Shown here: positions 25,300 through 33,890 of the stretch, one piece after another | Numbering within the stretch: position 1 is the stretch's first letter | How the letters are laid out: each line of letters begins with the position of its first letter | DNA from: Burkholderia sp. GAS332 | Lineage (GTDB): Bacteria; Pseudomonadota; Gammaproteobacteria; Burkholderiales; Burkholderiaceae | DNA length: 64,000 nt | Direction of reading: 5' to 3' | NCBI GenBank assembly: GCA_900142905.1 | Contig: FSRV01000001.1 | Span: forward strand, 2,170,001-2,234,000 | Notes under the pieces: model-generated | Databases searched by the model: none | What the model saw: the letters and a program-made list of their open reading frames with translations, nothing else | What the model was told of the DNA's origin: nothing | Program-made: the position numbers and the translations under genes

Positions 25300-27093
25300 A
25301 TGATGAGCACCTATATTGCACCGCTGCGCGACATGCGCTTCGTGATGACGGAACTGGCAGGGCTTGGTGAGCTGTCTTCGCTGCCGGGTTTCGATGAGGT
25401 GAGCCCCGAACTCGCCGAGGCTGTGCTCGACGAGGCGGCTAGGCTCGCAACCGAAGTGCTCGCGCCGCTCAACAAGTCCGGCGACGAGCAGGGCGCGCGC
25501 CTGACCAAGGACGGCGTCGTCGCAGCGGACGGTTTCGCGACAGCCTACCGGCAGTTCGCCGCAGGTGGCTGGAGCGGCCTCTCCGGCGACCCGGAATTCG
25601 GCGGCCAGGGGCTGCCCGAATTGCTGCATGCGGCAACCGTCGAGATGTGGAATTCGTCGAACATGGCGTTCGCCCTGTGTCCGCTGTTGACCGCGGGCGC
25701 CACGGAGTCGCTGCGGCAGCACGGCTCGGAAGAGCTCAAGGGACGCTATTTGCCGAAGCTCGTCAGCGGCGAGTGGACGGGCACCATGAACCTGACCGAG
25801 CCGCAGGCAGGTTCGGATCTCGCCGCCGTGCGCACGAAGGCGGTGCCGGAAGACGGCCACTATCGTCTCTACGGCCAGAAGATCTTTATCACGTGGGGCG
25901 ATCACGATATGACGGACAACGTCATTCATCTCGTCCTCGCACGCACGCCGGATGCGCCCGAGGGCGTGCGCGGCATCTCGCTCTTCGTCGTGCCCAAATT
26001 CCTGCTGAATGCCGACGGCTCTCCCGGGCAACGCAACGATGTACATTGCGTGTCCCTCGAACACAAGCTCGGCATTCACGCGAGTCCGACCTGCGTGATG
26101 AGCTTCGGCGATCAGGGCGGGGCGATCGGCTATCTGGTGGGGCAGGAGAACAAAGGTCTCGCGCATATGTTCACGATGATGAACGAGGCACGCCAGAAGG
26201 TGGGTATCCAGGGGCTCGCGATCGCGGAACGCGCTTATCAGCAAGCCCGCGAATACGCGAAGGAACGTGTCCAGGGCCGGCTCGCGGCCAGTAAATCGGC
26301 TGGTGCGGTTGCCATCATCCATCACCCGGATGTGCGGCGCATGTTGATGACGATGAAGTCCCAGATCGAAGCGATGCGTGCTTTCGCCTACGTGATGGCC
26401 GCGGACATGGACCGCGCGCACCGTGACCCCGACGCCGCTGAGCGCGCGCGTCGCCAGGTGCGGGTTGATCTTCTGATCCCCGTGTTGAAGGCATGGTGTA
26501 CGGAGTTGGGCGTCGAGATTGCGTCGATGGGGGTGCAGGTGCATGGCGGGATGGGCTACATCGAAGAGACGGGCGCCTGCCAGTTCCTGCGCGATGCGCG
26601 AATCGCGCCGATCTACGAAGGCACGACGGGTATCCAGGCTGCCGACCTCGCAGGCCGCAAGCTCGCGTCGGATCAGGGCGCAGGGATGGCCGAACTGGTT
26701 GCGCAGATGCGCCAGGATGCGCAGGCGTTGGCGCGCAGCGCGGATACGCAAGTGGCGTCCATTGGCACGGCGCTCGCGACCGGTGTGCAGGCGCTTGAAG
26801 ATGCCACGGCCTGGATGCTGCACGCATTGGCGACTCAGCCCGACGCGGCGCTTGCCGGTTCCGTCGACTATCTGATGCTGACCGGCTACGTGTGCGGCGG
26901 GTGGCAAATGGCACGCGCAGCGCTTGCTGCGTCGAGAAAGATCGCGGCGAATGAAGACCCGGACTTCCATCGCGCCAAGCTCGTCACTGCAAGTTTCTAC
27001 GCTGACAAGGTCTTGCCCAAAGCGAATGCGCTTCTGGACGCGATCCGCAGCGGTGCATCGAGCGGGTCGAGCCTGCCAATCGAGCAATTCTAA
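25300..27093 (+). CDS. acyl-CoA dehydrogenase, large form
   Basis: A 597-residue acyl-CoA dehydrogenase, larger than the classical 380-400 residue form because of an extended N-terminal region and an extra C-terminal domain. The flavin/substrate motif MNLTEPQAGSDL is near residues 160-171, and the helical domain has QVHGGMGYIEETGACQFLRD and IAPIYEGTTGIQAADL, the last carrying the usual catalytic Glu region. Proteins of this size in proteobacteria act on medium/long-chain or aryl-acyl-CoAs. AGGAG sits close upstream; ATG 25303 is equally possible. It directly follows etfBA, which would take its electrons. Confidence 0.93.
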   Translation: MMSTYIAPLRDMRFVMTELAGLGELSSLPGFDEVSPELAEAVLDEAARLATEVLAPLNKSGDEQGARLTKDGVVAADGFATAYRQFAAGGWSGLSGDPEFGGQGLPELLHAATVEMWNSSNMAFALCPLLTAGATESLRQHGSEELKGRYLPKLVSGEWTGTMNLTEPQAGSDLAAVRTKAVPEDGHYRLYGQKIFITWGDHDMTDNVIHLVLARTPDAPEGVRGISLFVVPKFLLNADGSPGQRNDVHCVSLEHKLGIHASPTCVMSFGDQGGAIGYLVGQENKGLAHMFTMMNEARQKVGIQGLAIAERAYQQAREYAKERVQGRLAASKSAGAVAIIHHPDVRRMLMTMKSQIEAMRAFAYVMAADMDRAHRDPDAAERARRQVRVDLLIPVLKAWCTELGVEIASMGVQVHGGMGYIEETGACQFLRDARIAPIYEGTTGIQAADLAGRKLASDQGAGMAELVAQMRQDAQALARSADTQVASIGTALATGVQALEDATAWMLHALATQPDAALAGSVDYLMLTGYVCGGWQMARAALAASRKIAANEDPDFHRAKLVTASFYADKVLPKANALLDAIRSGASSGSSLPIEQF

Positions 27094-27162
27094 GCGGCGA
27101 CGCAAGCAAAAAGCGTCGATGTGAAGACATTGATATGTAATGCGAAATAAATGGGAGGAGAC

Positions 27163-27921
27163 ATGATTAAAAAATTTGCATGCCTTGCGTTAATATCGGG
27201 CGCGCTGTGTTCCAGTGCGATGGGTCAGAGCGCAGGCAGTCTTGTCACCAGCGTGGGCGGGGCGTGGCTCGACTTTGGCCCGTCTTCCGCAACGCCGCTG
27301 CAGAGCAGTTCGGCGTTGGGCACGTTCACGTCTTCGGGAACAGGTGGTCAGATACATAACACGTTCACCCTTGAGCTCTCGACCACCTATTTCGTCACTG
27401 ACAATATTGCCTTTGACCTGGCAACGGGCATACCGCCCAAGCTCCAGCTTTATGCGCAGGGCAACGCCAAACCCTTCGGTGCCGGCGGCCCGGCGCTCAA
27501 TTTGGGGAATCTGCAGCCGCTCGCCACCACCCGGTCGTGGGCCCCGATTCTGTTCCTGAAGTATTACTTCTTCGACGCCCAGACGAAACTGCGTCCGTTC
27601 GTCGGGGTAGGCGCGAACTATACCTGGTACTCGCATACCAATCTCAATTCGACATTCAGTGGCGCGTTGCAAGAGATTGCAGGGCCGGGCGGACAGGCCA
27701 AGGCTTCGCTGAGTCCGTCATGGAACCCCGCGTTCACCGCGGGCGCCGCTTACAACATCAGCAAGAACTGGTACGCGACTGCGTCGGTGACGTATCTGTT
27801 TCTGAAGACAAATGCGACGGTCAGTTCCGTGGCCGCCAACGGTCAGACGGTGTTGTCCAACAAGACGCGCATCACGGCGGATCCGGTGATCGTTTTTCTC
27901 GGGCTGGGATACCGGTTCTAG
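27163..27921 (+). CDS. OmpW/AlkL family outer membrane protein
   Basis: A 252-residue protein with a signal peptide (MIKKFACLALISGALCSSAMG|Q) and an eight-strand barrel ending in GLGYRF. The pattern TYFVTDNIAFDLATGIP, then APILFLKYYF and RPFVGVGANYTWY is that of OmpW. AlkL, a member, moves hydrophobic alkanes and esters across the outer membrane. ATG 27163 is chosen because GGGAGGAG directly precedes it (27153-27160); the ATG at 27151 is part of that site. It is the last gene after etfBA and the acyl-CoA dehydrogenase, consistent with uptake of a hydrophobic substrate. Confidence 0.92.
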   Translation: MIKKFACLALISGALCSSAMGQSAGSLVTSVGGAWLDFGPSSATPLQSSSALGTFTSSGTGGQIHNTFTLELSTTYFVTDNIAFDLATGIPPKLQLYAQGNAKPFGAGGPALNLGNLQPLATTRSWAPILFLKYYFFDAQTKLRPFVGVGANYTWYSHTNLNSTFSGALQEIAGPGGQAKASLSPSWNPAFTAGAAYNISKNWYATASVTYLFLKTNATVSSVAANGQTVLSNKTRITADPVIVFLGLGYRF

Positions 27922-27972
27922 CGAGCGGATGCGCGGCTTGGGGCTGCCCTGCGAAGCAAGCTGCGTGACGGG

Positions 27973-27994
27973 GCCGAGGCAGGGCTGCCTCGGC
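27973..27994. repeat. perfect inverted repeat in convergent gap
   Basis: GCCGAGGCAG (27973-27982) and CTGCCTCGGC (27985-27994) form a strong hairpin between the convergent ompW and sugar ABC genes. There is no T-run, so termination is only possible. Confidence 0.4.
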
Positions 27995-28030
27995 GGCCGC
28001 ATTCATCTTGGCGACCGATCCTGCCGGCCT

Positions 28031-29023
28031 TCAATGCTTGAGGCAGGTGTCGGCGTTTTTCCAGGTGCAGGTGTCAAGGCCGGTGTGGATGACCGGCTTC
28101 ACCGTCTTTCCTTCCGCGAGGTCGCGCATCACCATGGCTGCCCGATAGCCCATTTCTTCCGGCCGCTGGCCGACGAGGACATTGACCTTGTGATCCTTGA
28201 GGGCTTGCAGTTCCGGACCGAGCGTATCGGCCGAGACGATCACGAACTTGCCGCTGTTGATCTTGTCCATGATGGGAGCCACGACCTGCGAATAGGCCTG
28301 CGGCGCAAAGAGCGGCCAGCCGCCTTCAAGGACGAAGGCATCGAGACCGGTCGCGTTGGCGGTCAGCGTGTCCTGCATCATCTGGTTCGCCTTCGCTGCG
28401 TCGTCGTTCACATAGAGCGGGCAGGCGCTGATCTCATGCCAGCCGTTTTCGCCGGCGAGCTTCGCGATGCCCTTCTTGCCCGAGAGTACGTCGCGCGTGC
28501 CCTGGGCGCGCTGGTTGATGTTCTCGGCAGCCGGGTTGCCCATGACGAGGCAGATATTGCCGCCCTTCGGCATCAGCGACTTCAACTGCTCGCCGAGCTT
28601 GACGCCCAGTTCGTAATTGTCGGTGCCGACGTAGGTCTTGCGCAGCGAGGCGTCCTTCGGTAATAAATCCGCATCCGCGGTGATGACCGGGATCGTCACA
28701 TTGCGGCGGCGCAACTCTTCGGCCACGGCCGGGGCGTTCGCGGGCGAGATTGCCATACTCGCCACGCCCTTGGTCAGGAGGTCGTCGATGATCTGCACTT
28801 CGGCGGTTTCGTCCGCGGCCGTTGCGGGGCCGGTGTAGTAGCAGGTGTAGCCTTCCTTATTGAGTTCCTTGTTCGCCCGGTCGCATCCCTGGTGCATGAG
28901 GTCGAAGTAGGGGTTGTCGAGCCCCTTCACCACCAGCGCCAGGGTCTTATCGGCTGCGAAGGCGGAGGGGTCCAGCATCGTGAGCCCTCCGATCGCAGCA
29001 AGACACATCAACATTTTCTTCAT
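28031..29023 (-). CDS. CUT2 sugar ABC transporter, periplasmic binding protein
   Basis: A 330-residue RbsB-type solute-binding protein with a clear signal peptide ending near AFA|ADK, then LALVVKGLDNPYFDLMHQG, typical of the periplasmic binding protein 4 family, and IIDDLLTKGVASMAISPANA, ITADADL. GAGGCG lies just before the ATG. It is the third gene after the ATPase and permease of the same system. The ligand is not identifiable; several Cys residues (including two in the last 20 residues) are unusual for the family and may form a disulfide. Confidence 0.9.
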   Translation of the reverse strand: MKKMLMCLAAIGGLTMLDPSAFAADKTLALVVKGLDNPYFDLMHQGCDRANKELNKEGYTCYYTGPATAADETAEVQIIDDLLTKGVASMAISPANAPAVAEELRRRNVTIPVITADADLLPKDASLRKTYVGTDNYELGVKLGEQLKSLMPKGGNICLVMGNPAAENINQRAQGTRDVLSGKKGIAKLAGENGWHEISACPLYVNDDAAKANQMMQDTLTANATGLDAFVLEGGWPLFAPQAYSQVVAPIMDKINSGKFVIVSADTLGPELQALKDHKVNVLVGQRPEEMGYRAAMVMRDLAEGKTVKPVIHTGLDTCTWKNADTCLKH

Positions 29024-29040
29024 TGTCGCCTCCTATGTCG

Positions 29041-29072
29041 ACCGGAGTTAGTGCTTCAGCACTTACTCCGGT
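29041..29072 (-). terminator. intra-operon stem-loop upstream of the binding-protein gene
   Basis: ACCGGAGT/ACTCCGGT and AGTGCT/AGCACT form a long stem with a single T-T mismatch and a very short loop. It begins 18 bases upstream of the binding-protein start and lies after the permease gene. No T-run follows, so it may stabilise or process mRNA rather than terminate. Confidence 0.5.
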
Positions 29073-29279
29073 CCCATACAACGTAAAAGGCACCGGCTCT
29101 GCGGCGCCCATGTCTGCTCGCATGATTTTCGTAATAATCGCAAGGAAAGGCCGTATCCGAGCTTTAACCTTCCCGCGGAACCTCGCGACTCTGTGAAACC
29201 ATGCGTCCGGCAGTTCCGCGTCTTGTCCGGCCGCCCCTCAGGCACCGGCCACAACGCGGCCGGCGCACCCGAAGACATT

Positions 29280-30305
29280 TCAATCTCCTTGCCGTTCGCC
29301 GCCGAGCCGGTTGAATAGCACGGCGACGATGATGAAGGCGCCGACAACCGTCCCCTGCCAGAACGAGTCGACGCCGAGCAGGATCAGGCTGTTGCGAATG
29401 ACTTCGATGAGCGCGGCGCCGACCACAGTCCCGAAGGCGCTGCCGACCCCGCCCATGAGATTGGTGCCGCCGATCACGGTCGCCGCGATCACGCGCAGCT
29501 CGTCGCCGGTGCCCAGGCCCGTCGTCACCGCGCCAAGCCAGCCGACTTCGAGGATCGCCGCGACACCCGCCATGAGGCCGGCCAGTACATAGACGGAGCA
29601 GATGATGCGACGCACCGGAACGCCGGTGAGATTCGCCGCATGGCGGTTGCCACCGACCGCGAAGACGTGGCGGCCCCAGCGCGTCCAGGCAAAGGCGAAC
29701 CAGAAAAGCACGGCGAGGACAACGAGGAACCACACCGGATTGGCGAGGCCGAAGGTCTTGCCGCCGCCGAGCGCGAGGAGCTTGCTACCGTCGGGACCAA
29801 AATCGAAAATGGTCCGGCTGCCGGAGAACACCAGCGCGAGGCTGCGGCCGACGCTCAGCATGCCGAGCGTCACGACGAAAGGCTGCATGTCGAGATAGGC
29901 GATGAGCAGACCGTTCACGAGGCCGACGAGCCCCGCGGTCAGGAGCCCCATGCCGATGCCGGCCCAGATCGGGTAGCCGGCGTTCATGACGACCGAGAGG
30001 ACGATACCGCTCAAGCCGATCGTCGAGCCGACCGAAATATCAATGCCGCCCGTGACGATCACGGCCATCATGCCGAGCGCGACGATGGCGACGAAGGCGA
30101 AGTTGCGCGTGACGTTGAAAAGGTTTTGCGGCGTGGCAAAGGTCGAGGTCACGAACGAGAGCAGGATGCAGGCGACGACCGTGGCGAGCACCACCCAGAA
30201 CACCTGGCTCGCGAGCAGCCCGGTCCAGCGGGTATGCGTCTTCGCGGATTGCGGATCATCAAGCAATGCCGAGATTGGGGTGGGCCTTTCCGGCAGATCG
30301 TCCAA
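29280..30305 (-). CDS. CUT2 sugar ABC transporter permease
   Basis: A 341-residue inner-membrane RbsC-type permease with about eight to ten hydrophobic segments (VFWVVLATVVACILLSF, AFVAIVALGMMAVIVTGGID) and the family motif GGIDISVGSTIGLSG. Further signature segments are GGNRHAANLTGVP and GGTNLMGGVGSAFGT. It follows the ATPase by 26 bases on the minus strand and is separated from the binding-protein gene by 256 bases holding hairpins. Confidence 0.92.
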   Translation of the reverse strand: MDDLPERPTPISALLDDPQSAKTHTRWTGLLASQVFWVVLATVVACILLSFVTSTFATPQNLFNVTRNFAFVAIVALGMMAVIVTGGIDISVGSTIGLSGIVLSVVMNAGYPIWAGIGMGLLTAGLVGLVNGLLIAYLDMQPFVVTLGMLSVGRSLALVFSGSRTIFDFGPDGSKLLALGGGKTFGLANPVWFLVVLAVLFWFAFAWTRWGRHVFAVGGNRHAANLTGVPVRRIICSVYVLAGLMAGVAAILEVGWLGAVTTGLGTGDELRVIAATVIGGTNLMGGVGSAFGTVVGAALIEVIRNSLILLGVDSFWQGTVVGAFIIVAVLFNRLGGERQGD

Positions 30306-30331
30306 GTTTGTGGCTCCCGTGTGAGGCAGGA

Positions 30332-31072
30332 TCAGGCGACGGAGATGGCCCCGGTGATGAGGCCGGTCACTTCTTCCGGAGAAGACGCTTCGGTCTTCTT
30401 GTCCGCGACCTTGCGCCCACGGCGCATGACGACCACGCGGTGGGCGACGGCGAAAACGTCAGGCATGCGATGGCTGATGAGAATGACTGCGATGCCATGT
30501 TCGGACAGGCGTTGGATGAGGTCGAGCACCTCCGCCACCTGCCGGACGCTAATCGATGCCGTCGGCTCGTCCATGATGACGAGCCGCGCCTCGGAGAGGC
30601 GCGTGCGAGCGATCGCCACAGCCTGTCGCTGACCGCCCGACATTTGTCGGACGAGATCACGGGGGCGCGTCTCGGATTTCAGTTCTTTGAAGAGTTCGCC
30701 GGCGCGCCGATACATGGTCGCGTGATCGAGAATGCGGATGGGCCCGAAACCGAGCCGCGGCTCACGGCCGAGGAAGACATTGGCGGCCGCCGTGAGGTTG
30801 TCGCAGAGTGCGAGGTCCTGATAGACCACTTCGATTCCTTGGGCGCGGGCGTCGACCGGTTTGCCGAAATGCACCTGCTTACCGTCGATGAGGATTTCGC
30901 CGTGCGAGGGGGGAAAGTTGCCGGCGATGACCTTCACCAGCGTCGATTTCCCGGCCCCGTTGTCGCCCATGAGCCCGACCACCTGGCCCGGCTCCAGACT
31001 GAAGGTCATGTCGGTCAGGGCGTGAATGGCGCCGAAGTGCTTGGAGACGCCTCTGAGCTCCAGAAGACTCAT
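30332..31072 (-). CDS. CUT2 sugar ABC transporter ATP-binding protein (single-domain)
   Basis: A 246-residue ATPase with Walker A GDNGAGKST, signature MSGGQRQAVAIAR, Walker B LVIMDEPTA and switch His in ISHRM. CUT2 importers often use a double-length RbsA-type ATPase; this one is half size, as in the FrcA (fructose) branch, so a homodimer is expected. It is first of a three-gene minus-strand operon with the permease and binding protein. The substrate is not readable. Confidence 0.92.
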   Translation of the reverse strand: MSLLELRGVSKHFGAIHALTDMTFSLEPGQVVGLMGDNGAGKSTLVKVIAGNFPPSHGEILIDGKQVHFGKPVDARAQGIEVVYQDLALCDNLTAAANVFLGREPRLGFGPIRILDHATMYRRAGELFKELKSETRPRDLVRQMSGGQRQAVAIARTRLSEARLVIMDEPTASISVRQVAEVLDLIQRLSEHGIAVILISHRMPDVFAVAHRVVVMRRGRKVADKKTEASSPEEVTGLITGAISVA

Positions 31073-31496
31073 GAATTGTCGCGCTCGCTCCTGTGGAGCC
31101 GCCCATTTCTTCGGCCGGGCGACTGGTAGGCATGCTAACTAGCCCTTTTTTTATAGCACAAAGGCGGGTTTGGCGAGCCTCGTTCTGTCACTGGGCTCAT
31201 CTGCGGCCCAAATGGTGGGCACGCGTCGAGATCAGGGCGGCTCGCCGGTCACCCAGCCGGCGATGACCGTCATGACTTCCTTCGCTGGCATGATTCGCGC
31301 CGTGCTTCAGGGGGGCTCATTTGCAGTCGATACTGTATGCATGTACAGTATTGTATGTATTTGGACCGTGAGCGAATGCAAACGCTTCTGACGCCCGCGT
31401 CCGCGCTCGACGCATCCACGCTTTCCAGACGCGTTGGCACGCGCACTATTGAACGGAGATTCATCCCTATGCCGGCTTCACCCCGTCAGGAACGAC
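31073..31496. other. intergenic region between the sugar ABC operon and thpR
   Basis: This 424-base gap holds the SOS-box-like site at 31331-31350, an overlapping promoter and an 11-codon upstream ORF (31469-31504). No other gene is supported. Confidence 0.5.
31321..31350 (+). promoter_or_regulatory. LexA (SOS) box overlapping a promoter
   Basis: TACTGTATGCATGTACAGTA at 31331-31350 matches the SOS operator pattern CTGT-N8-ACAG with the extended TA flanks. TTGCAG at 31321-31326 and TACAGT at 31344-31349 are 17 bases apart and form a promoter that LexA would cover. The first gene downstream is thpR. Confidence 0.6.
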
Positions 31497-31504
31497 ATGC
31501 CTGA
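31469..31504 (+). other. 11-codon upstream ORF overlapping the thpR start
   Basis: ATG 31469, preceded by GGAG ten bases upstream, opens MPASPRQERHA and stops at TGA 31502-31504, overlapping the thpR ATG (ATGCCTGA). It could couple thpR translation; coding is unproven. Confidence 0.3.
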
Positions 31505-32099
31505 ACAACTCTGGTTGCCCGGTCTCGAGGCGCCGCCAACGCCGACTGACGGGCTCTTTTTCGCGGTCTTTCCCGACACGAATACGGCGGCCAGCATCGC
31601 CAAACTCGCGCAGCAGCTTTGCGCGGAGACGCGCTCGAAGAGCAAACCGCTCGCGGCCAACCGTTTGCATGTCACGTTGCTGCATCTTGGGAATTTCGCC
31701 GGTGGGTTGCCGCAAGCACGTGTTGATGCGGCGATGCGCGCGGCCACATCGATCAGCATGAAGCCTTTTACCGTTGAGCTTGACAACGTGATGAGCTTCG
31801 CGTCGAAGCCGCGGCCAGGGCCGTTGGTGTTGGGAGGCGGCGAGGGCGCCGGCGGGCTTCATGCGCTTCACGACGCGCTTGGGTTGGCATTGCAGGACGC
31901 AGGCTTTGGCGATCGCGCGGTGACGCCAAGCGTACCGTACACCCCGCACGTCACACTCGCTTATGGCATGCCCTGGATGGCCACCCGTCCCATCGAGTCT
32001 GTCTGCTGGAACGTGCGCGAGTTTGCGTTGATGCACAGCTTGCTCGGGCGTACCCGGCATATCGCGCTGGCCCGATGGCCCTTGGTTGGCACGCAGTGA
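31497..32099 (+). CDS. thpR: RNA 2',3'-cyclic phosphodiesterase (2H family)
   Basis: A 200-residue 2H phosphoesterase with two HxT motifs: HVTLLHLG in the N-terminal half and HVTLAYG in the C-terminal half. The family (ThpR/LigT) hydrolyses 2',3'-cyclic phosphates on RNA ends and reverses RNA ligation. ATG 31497 is chosen because MPEQLWLPG begins a family-like N-terminus; an earlier in-frame start at 31434 lies in low-similarity sequence. An SOS-box-like operator 150 bases upstream may control it. Confidence 0.92.
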   Translation: MPEQLWLPGLEAPPTPTDGLFFAVFPDTNTAASIAKLAQQLCAETRSKSKPLAANRLHVTLLHLGNFAGGLPQARVDAAMRAATSISMKPFTVELDNVMSFASKPRPGPLVLGGGEGAGGLHALHDALGLALQDAGFGDRAVTPSVPYTPHVTLAYGMPWMATRPIESVCWNVREFALMHSLLGRTRHIALARWPLVGTQ

Positions 32100-32637
32100 T
32101 GCCTCAGGGCAGGGATCGGGCCGGGATGCTGTCAATGTGTTGAAGCGCTGGCATCTAGAATCGCATGCCAGTCGAACAACCGCCGGCAAAGCCACCGCTG
32201 CTTCCGCCTGCGCCGCCGCAAAATACGCCGCAGCCGGACAGCGCGATGGACATCGTTACAACTGCGAACGTTGTACGGAGACAGGTTCTGAAAGTGCGCT
32301 GCCCCGAACGCGCAGGGAATGCAGCCAGTCCGGGACTGTTGCTCCTGGCACAAGCAGAACCTGAGTTGTCAAAGCGGTGGTCGATCATTCCGAATTGCAT
32401 CACGTAATTGGGCTCGGTAAGCGATGAATGAGGGAGCGCGCGGCGTCGCCCGTTGAAAGATTGTTGTTAGCTTTCGCCCGCAGAAAGCGGCACGGCCGAG
32501 AACCCCTCAGCCTAGCCCGCACCATGCTTCCCTCAAATACGCAAAATCTGAAAACCAGGGGGATCCGTCGGTCAGACAACCCGAATCGTCTTGCGCTCCC
32601 TGATAGAATGCCTGAGCCGCAACGTAGTGGACTGCAG
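32100..32637. other. intergenic region between thpR and DUF1992
   Basis: Apart from the possible small lipoprotein on the minus strand at the left, this 538-base stretch shows no supported gene. A sequence TGATAGAATG at about 32601 resembles a -10 region upstream of the DUF1992 gene. Confidence 0.4.
32155..32300 (-). CDS. probable small glycine/cysteine-rich lipoprotein, start uncertain
   Basis: On the minus strand a frame ending at 32155 carries a lipoprotein-like signal (TTFAVVTMSIALSGC) with the lipobox LSG|C, followed by a short mature part with GVFCGGAGGSSGGFAGGC and an STGMRF end. Burkholderia genomes have small lipoproteins of this kind. The frame is open back to 32403, but no ATG, GTG or TTG sits at the expected position before the signal, so the start may be non-standard or the gene decayed. 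Treat the left coordinate on the plus map as sure and the right one as approximate. Confidence 0.4.
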
Positions 32638-33039
32638 ATGAGATTGCTTGATGCGTTAGTCGAACAGCGTATTGCCGCCGCAGCCGCGCGCGGTGAGTTC
32701 GATGATTTGCCGGGCGCGGGCGCGCCGCTGCCTCTGGAGGACGATGCACTGGTCCCTGAGGAAGTGCGCGTCGCCAACCGGATTTTGAAAAATGCGGGCT
32801 TCGTGCCGCCGGCTGTCGAACAGCTGCGCGCCTTGCGCGACCTGCAAGCGGAGCTGAATGCCGTGAGCGACCCTGCCACCCGCTGCCGTCTCCAGGCGCG
32901 CATGCTGGCGCTCGACATGGCACTCGAATCCCTGCGCGGCGGCCCGCTGGTCCTGCCGCGCGAATACTGCCGGCGCATTGCCGAGCGGCTGTCGGAACGC
33001 GCCGGCAACCTCGGTATGGCCGACGCGGGTTCGCAGTGA
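32638..33039 (+). CDS. DUF1992 / DnaJC28-like domain protein
   Basis: A protein of about 133 residues starting MRLLDALVEQRIAAAAARGE, with the conserved FDDLPGAGAPLPLEDDALVPEE and ANRILKNAGFVPP of the DUF1992 (DnaJ homologue subfamily C member 28 conserved domain). Its function is unknown; no J-domain is present. The frame is open 70 codons upstream, but ATG 32638 matches the family start. Its stop overlaps the GTG start of tadA (GTGA), so the two are coupled. Confidence 0.85.
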   Translation: MRLLDALVEQRIAAAAARGEFDDLPGAGAPLPLEDDALVPEEVRVANRILKNAGFVPPAVEQLRALRDLQAELNAVSDPATRCRLQARMLALDMALESLRGGPLVLPREYCRRIAERLSERAGNLGMADAGSQ

Positions 33040-33863
33040 GCGAGCCGCTTGCCCGCTCTGTCGCGCTAGGTCCGGAGTCTGTCGCGTCCGGCGAATCCGC
33101 CGAGGCGGCGACATGGCCGGCTGCTCCGGCCGGATCCGCTAATCCCGACGCCCCAGCACCCGCGGCAGGTGATTCAACGCCAATGGCTGTCGCCACTACG
33201 CTGATCGACACCCCCGCGCAAGACGAATCGCCCGCACCGCCTGTCTCGGAGCGCGATCGCCGCTACATGGCGCTTGCCCAAGCTGCCGCCGAAGAAGCCC
33301 GCGCAGCCGGCGAAGTGCCGGTTGGTGCTGTGCTCGTGCGGGGCGATGAAGTCATCGCCAAAGGATTCAACCATCCGATCGGTGCTCACGATCCGTCGGC
33401 GCATGCGGAAATGATCGCATTGCGCGCAGCCGCGCAAGCCGTCGAAAACTATCGTTTGCCAGGCTGCGAACTCTATGTGACGCTTGAACCTTGCCTGATG
33501 TGCGCTGGTGCGATCATGCACGCACGCATCGCCCGCGTCGTGTTCGGGGCGCGCGATCCGAAAACCGGCGCGTGCGGCAGTGTTGTCGATGCATTCGCGA
33601 ATCCGCAGTTGAATCACCACACCACGGTGACCGGCGGCGTGCTCGAAACCGAATGCGGCGCCGCGCTTAAATCGTTCTTTGCCGAGCGGCGGCGCGCCAG
33701 CCGTGAAGCGCGCGCGGCGGCACGGGGCGAAGCGCAGGTCGTAGCAGGTGGCGAAACACGCCCTGACGCGCATGTCGAAGCACGCAGCGAAACACGCGTT
33801 GAGGCACCCCCCGACGCACCCGTCGAAACACGCAGCGAACCAGGGCCGGCCGAGCCGCTCTAA
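33036..33863 (+). CDS. tadA: tRNA-specific adenosine deaminase with unusual N- and C-terminal tails
   Basis: The core (about residues 68-215) is TadA: zinc ligands His123 in HAEM with Glu125, and Cys153/Cys156 in PCLMC, plus GACGSV and HHTTVTGGV. It converts A34 to inosine in tRNA-Arg(ACG). The protein is 275 residues, much longer than the usual 150-180. About 65 residues precede the core, rich in Ala and Pro, and about 60 follow, with repeated ARSETRVEAPPDAP-like units. GTG 33036 is the longest start, overlapping DUF1992; ATG 33183 would give a shorter N-terminus. The tails are poorly conserved and likely disordered. Confidence 0.92.
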   Translation: MSEPLARSVALGPESVASGESAEAATWPAAPAGSANPDAPAPAAGDSTPMAVATTLIDTPAQDESPAPPVSERDRRYMALAQAAAEEARAAGEVPVGAVLVRGDEVIAKGFNHPIGAHDPSAHAEMIALRAAAQAVENYRLPGCELYVTLEPCLMCAGAIMHARIARVVFGARDPKTGACGSVVDAFANPQLNHHTTVTGGVLETECGAALKSFFAERRRASREARAAARGEAQVVAGGETRPDAHVEARSETRVEAPPDAPVETRSEPGPAEPL

Positions 33864-33890
33864 AACCAAAACAACCAACAGGTCTCGCCA

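Noticed and set aside
32165..32407. 80-codon plus-strand frame starting MPVEQPPAKPPLLPP
   Set aside because: Pro-rich start without ribosome site; the minus-strand frame has a better lipoprotein signal in the same place.
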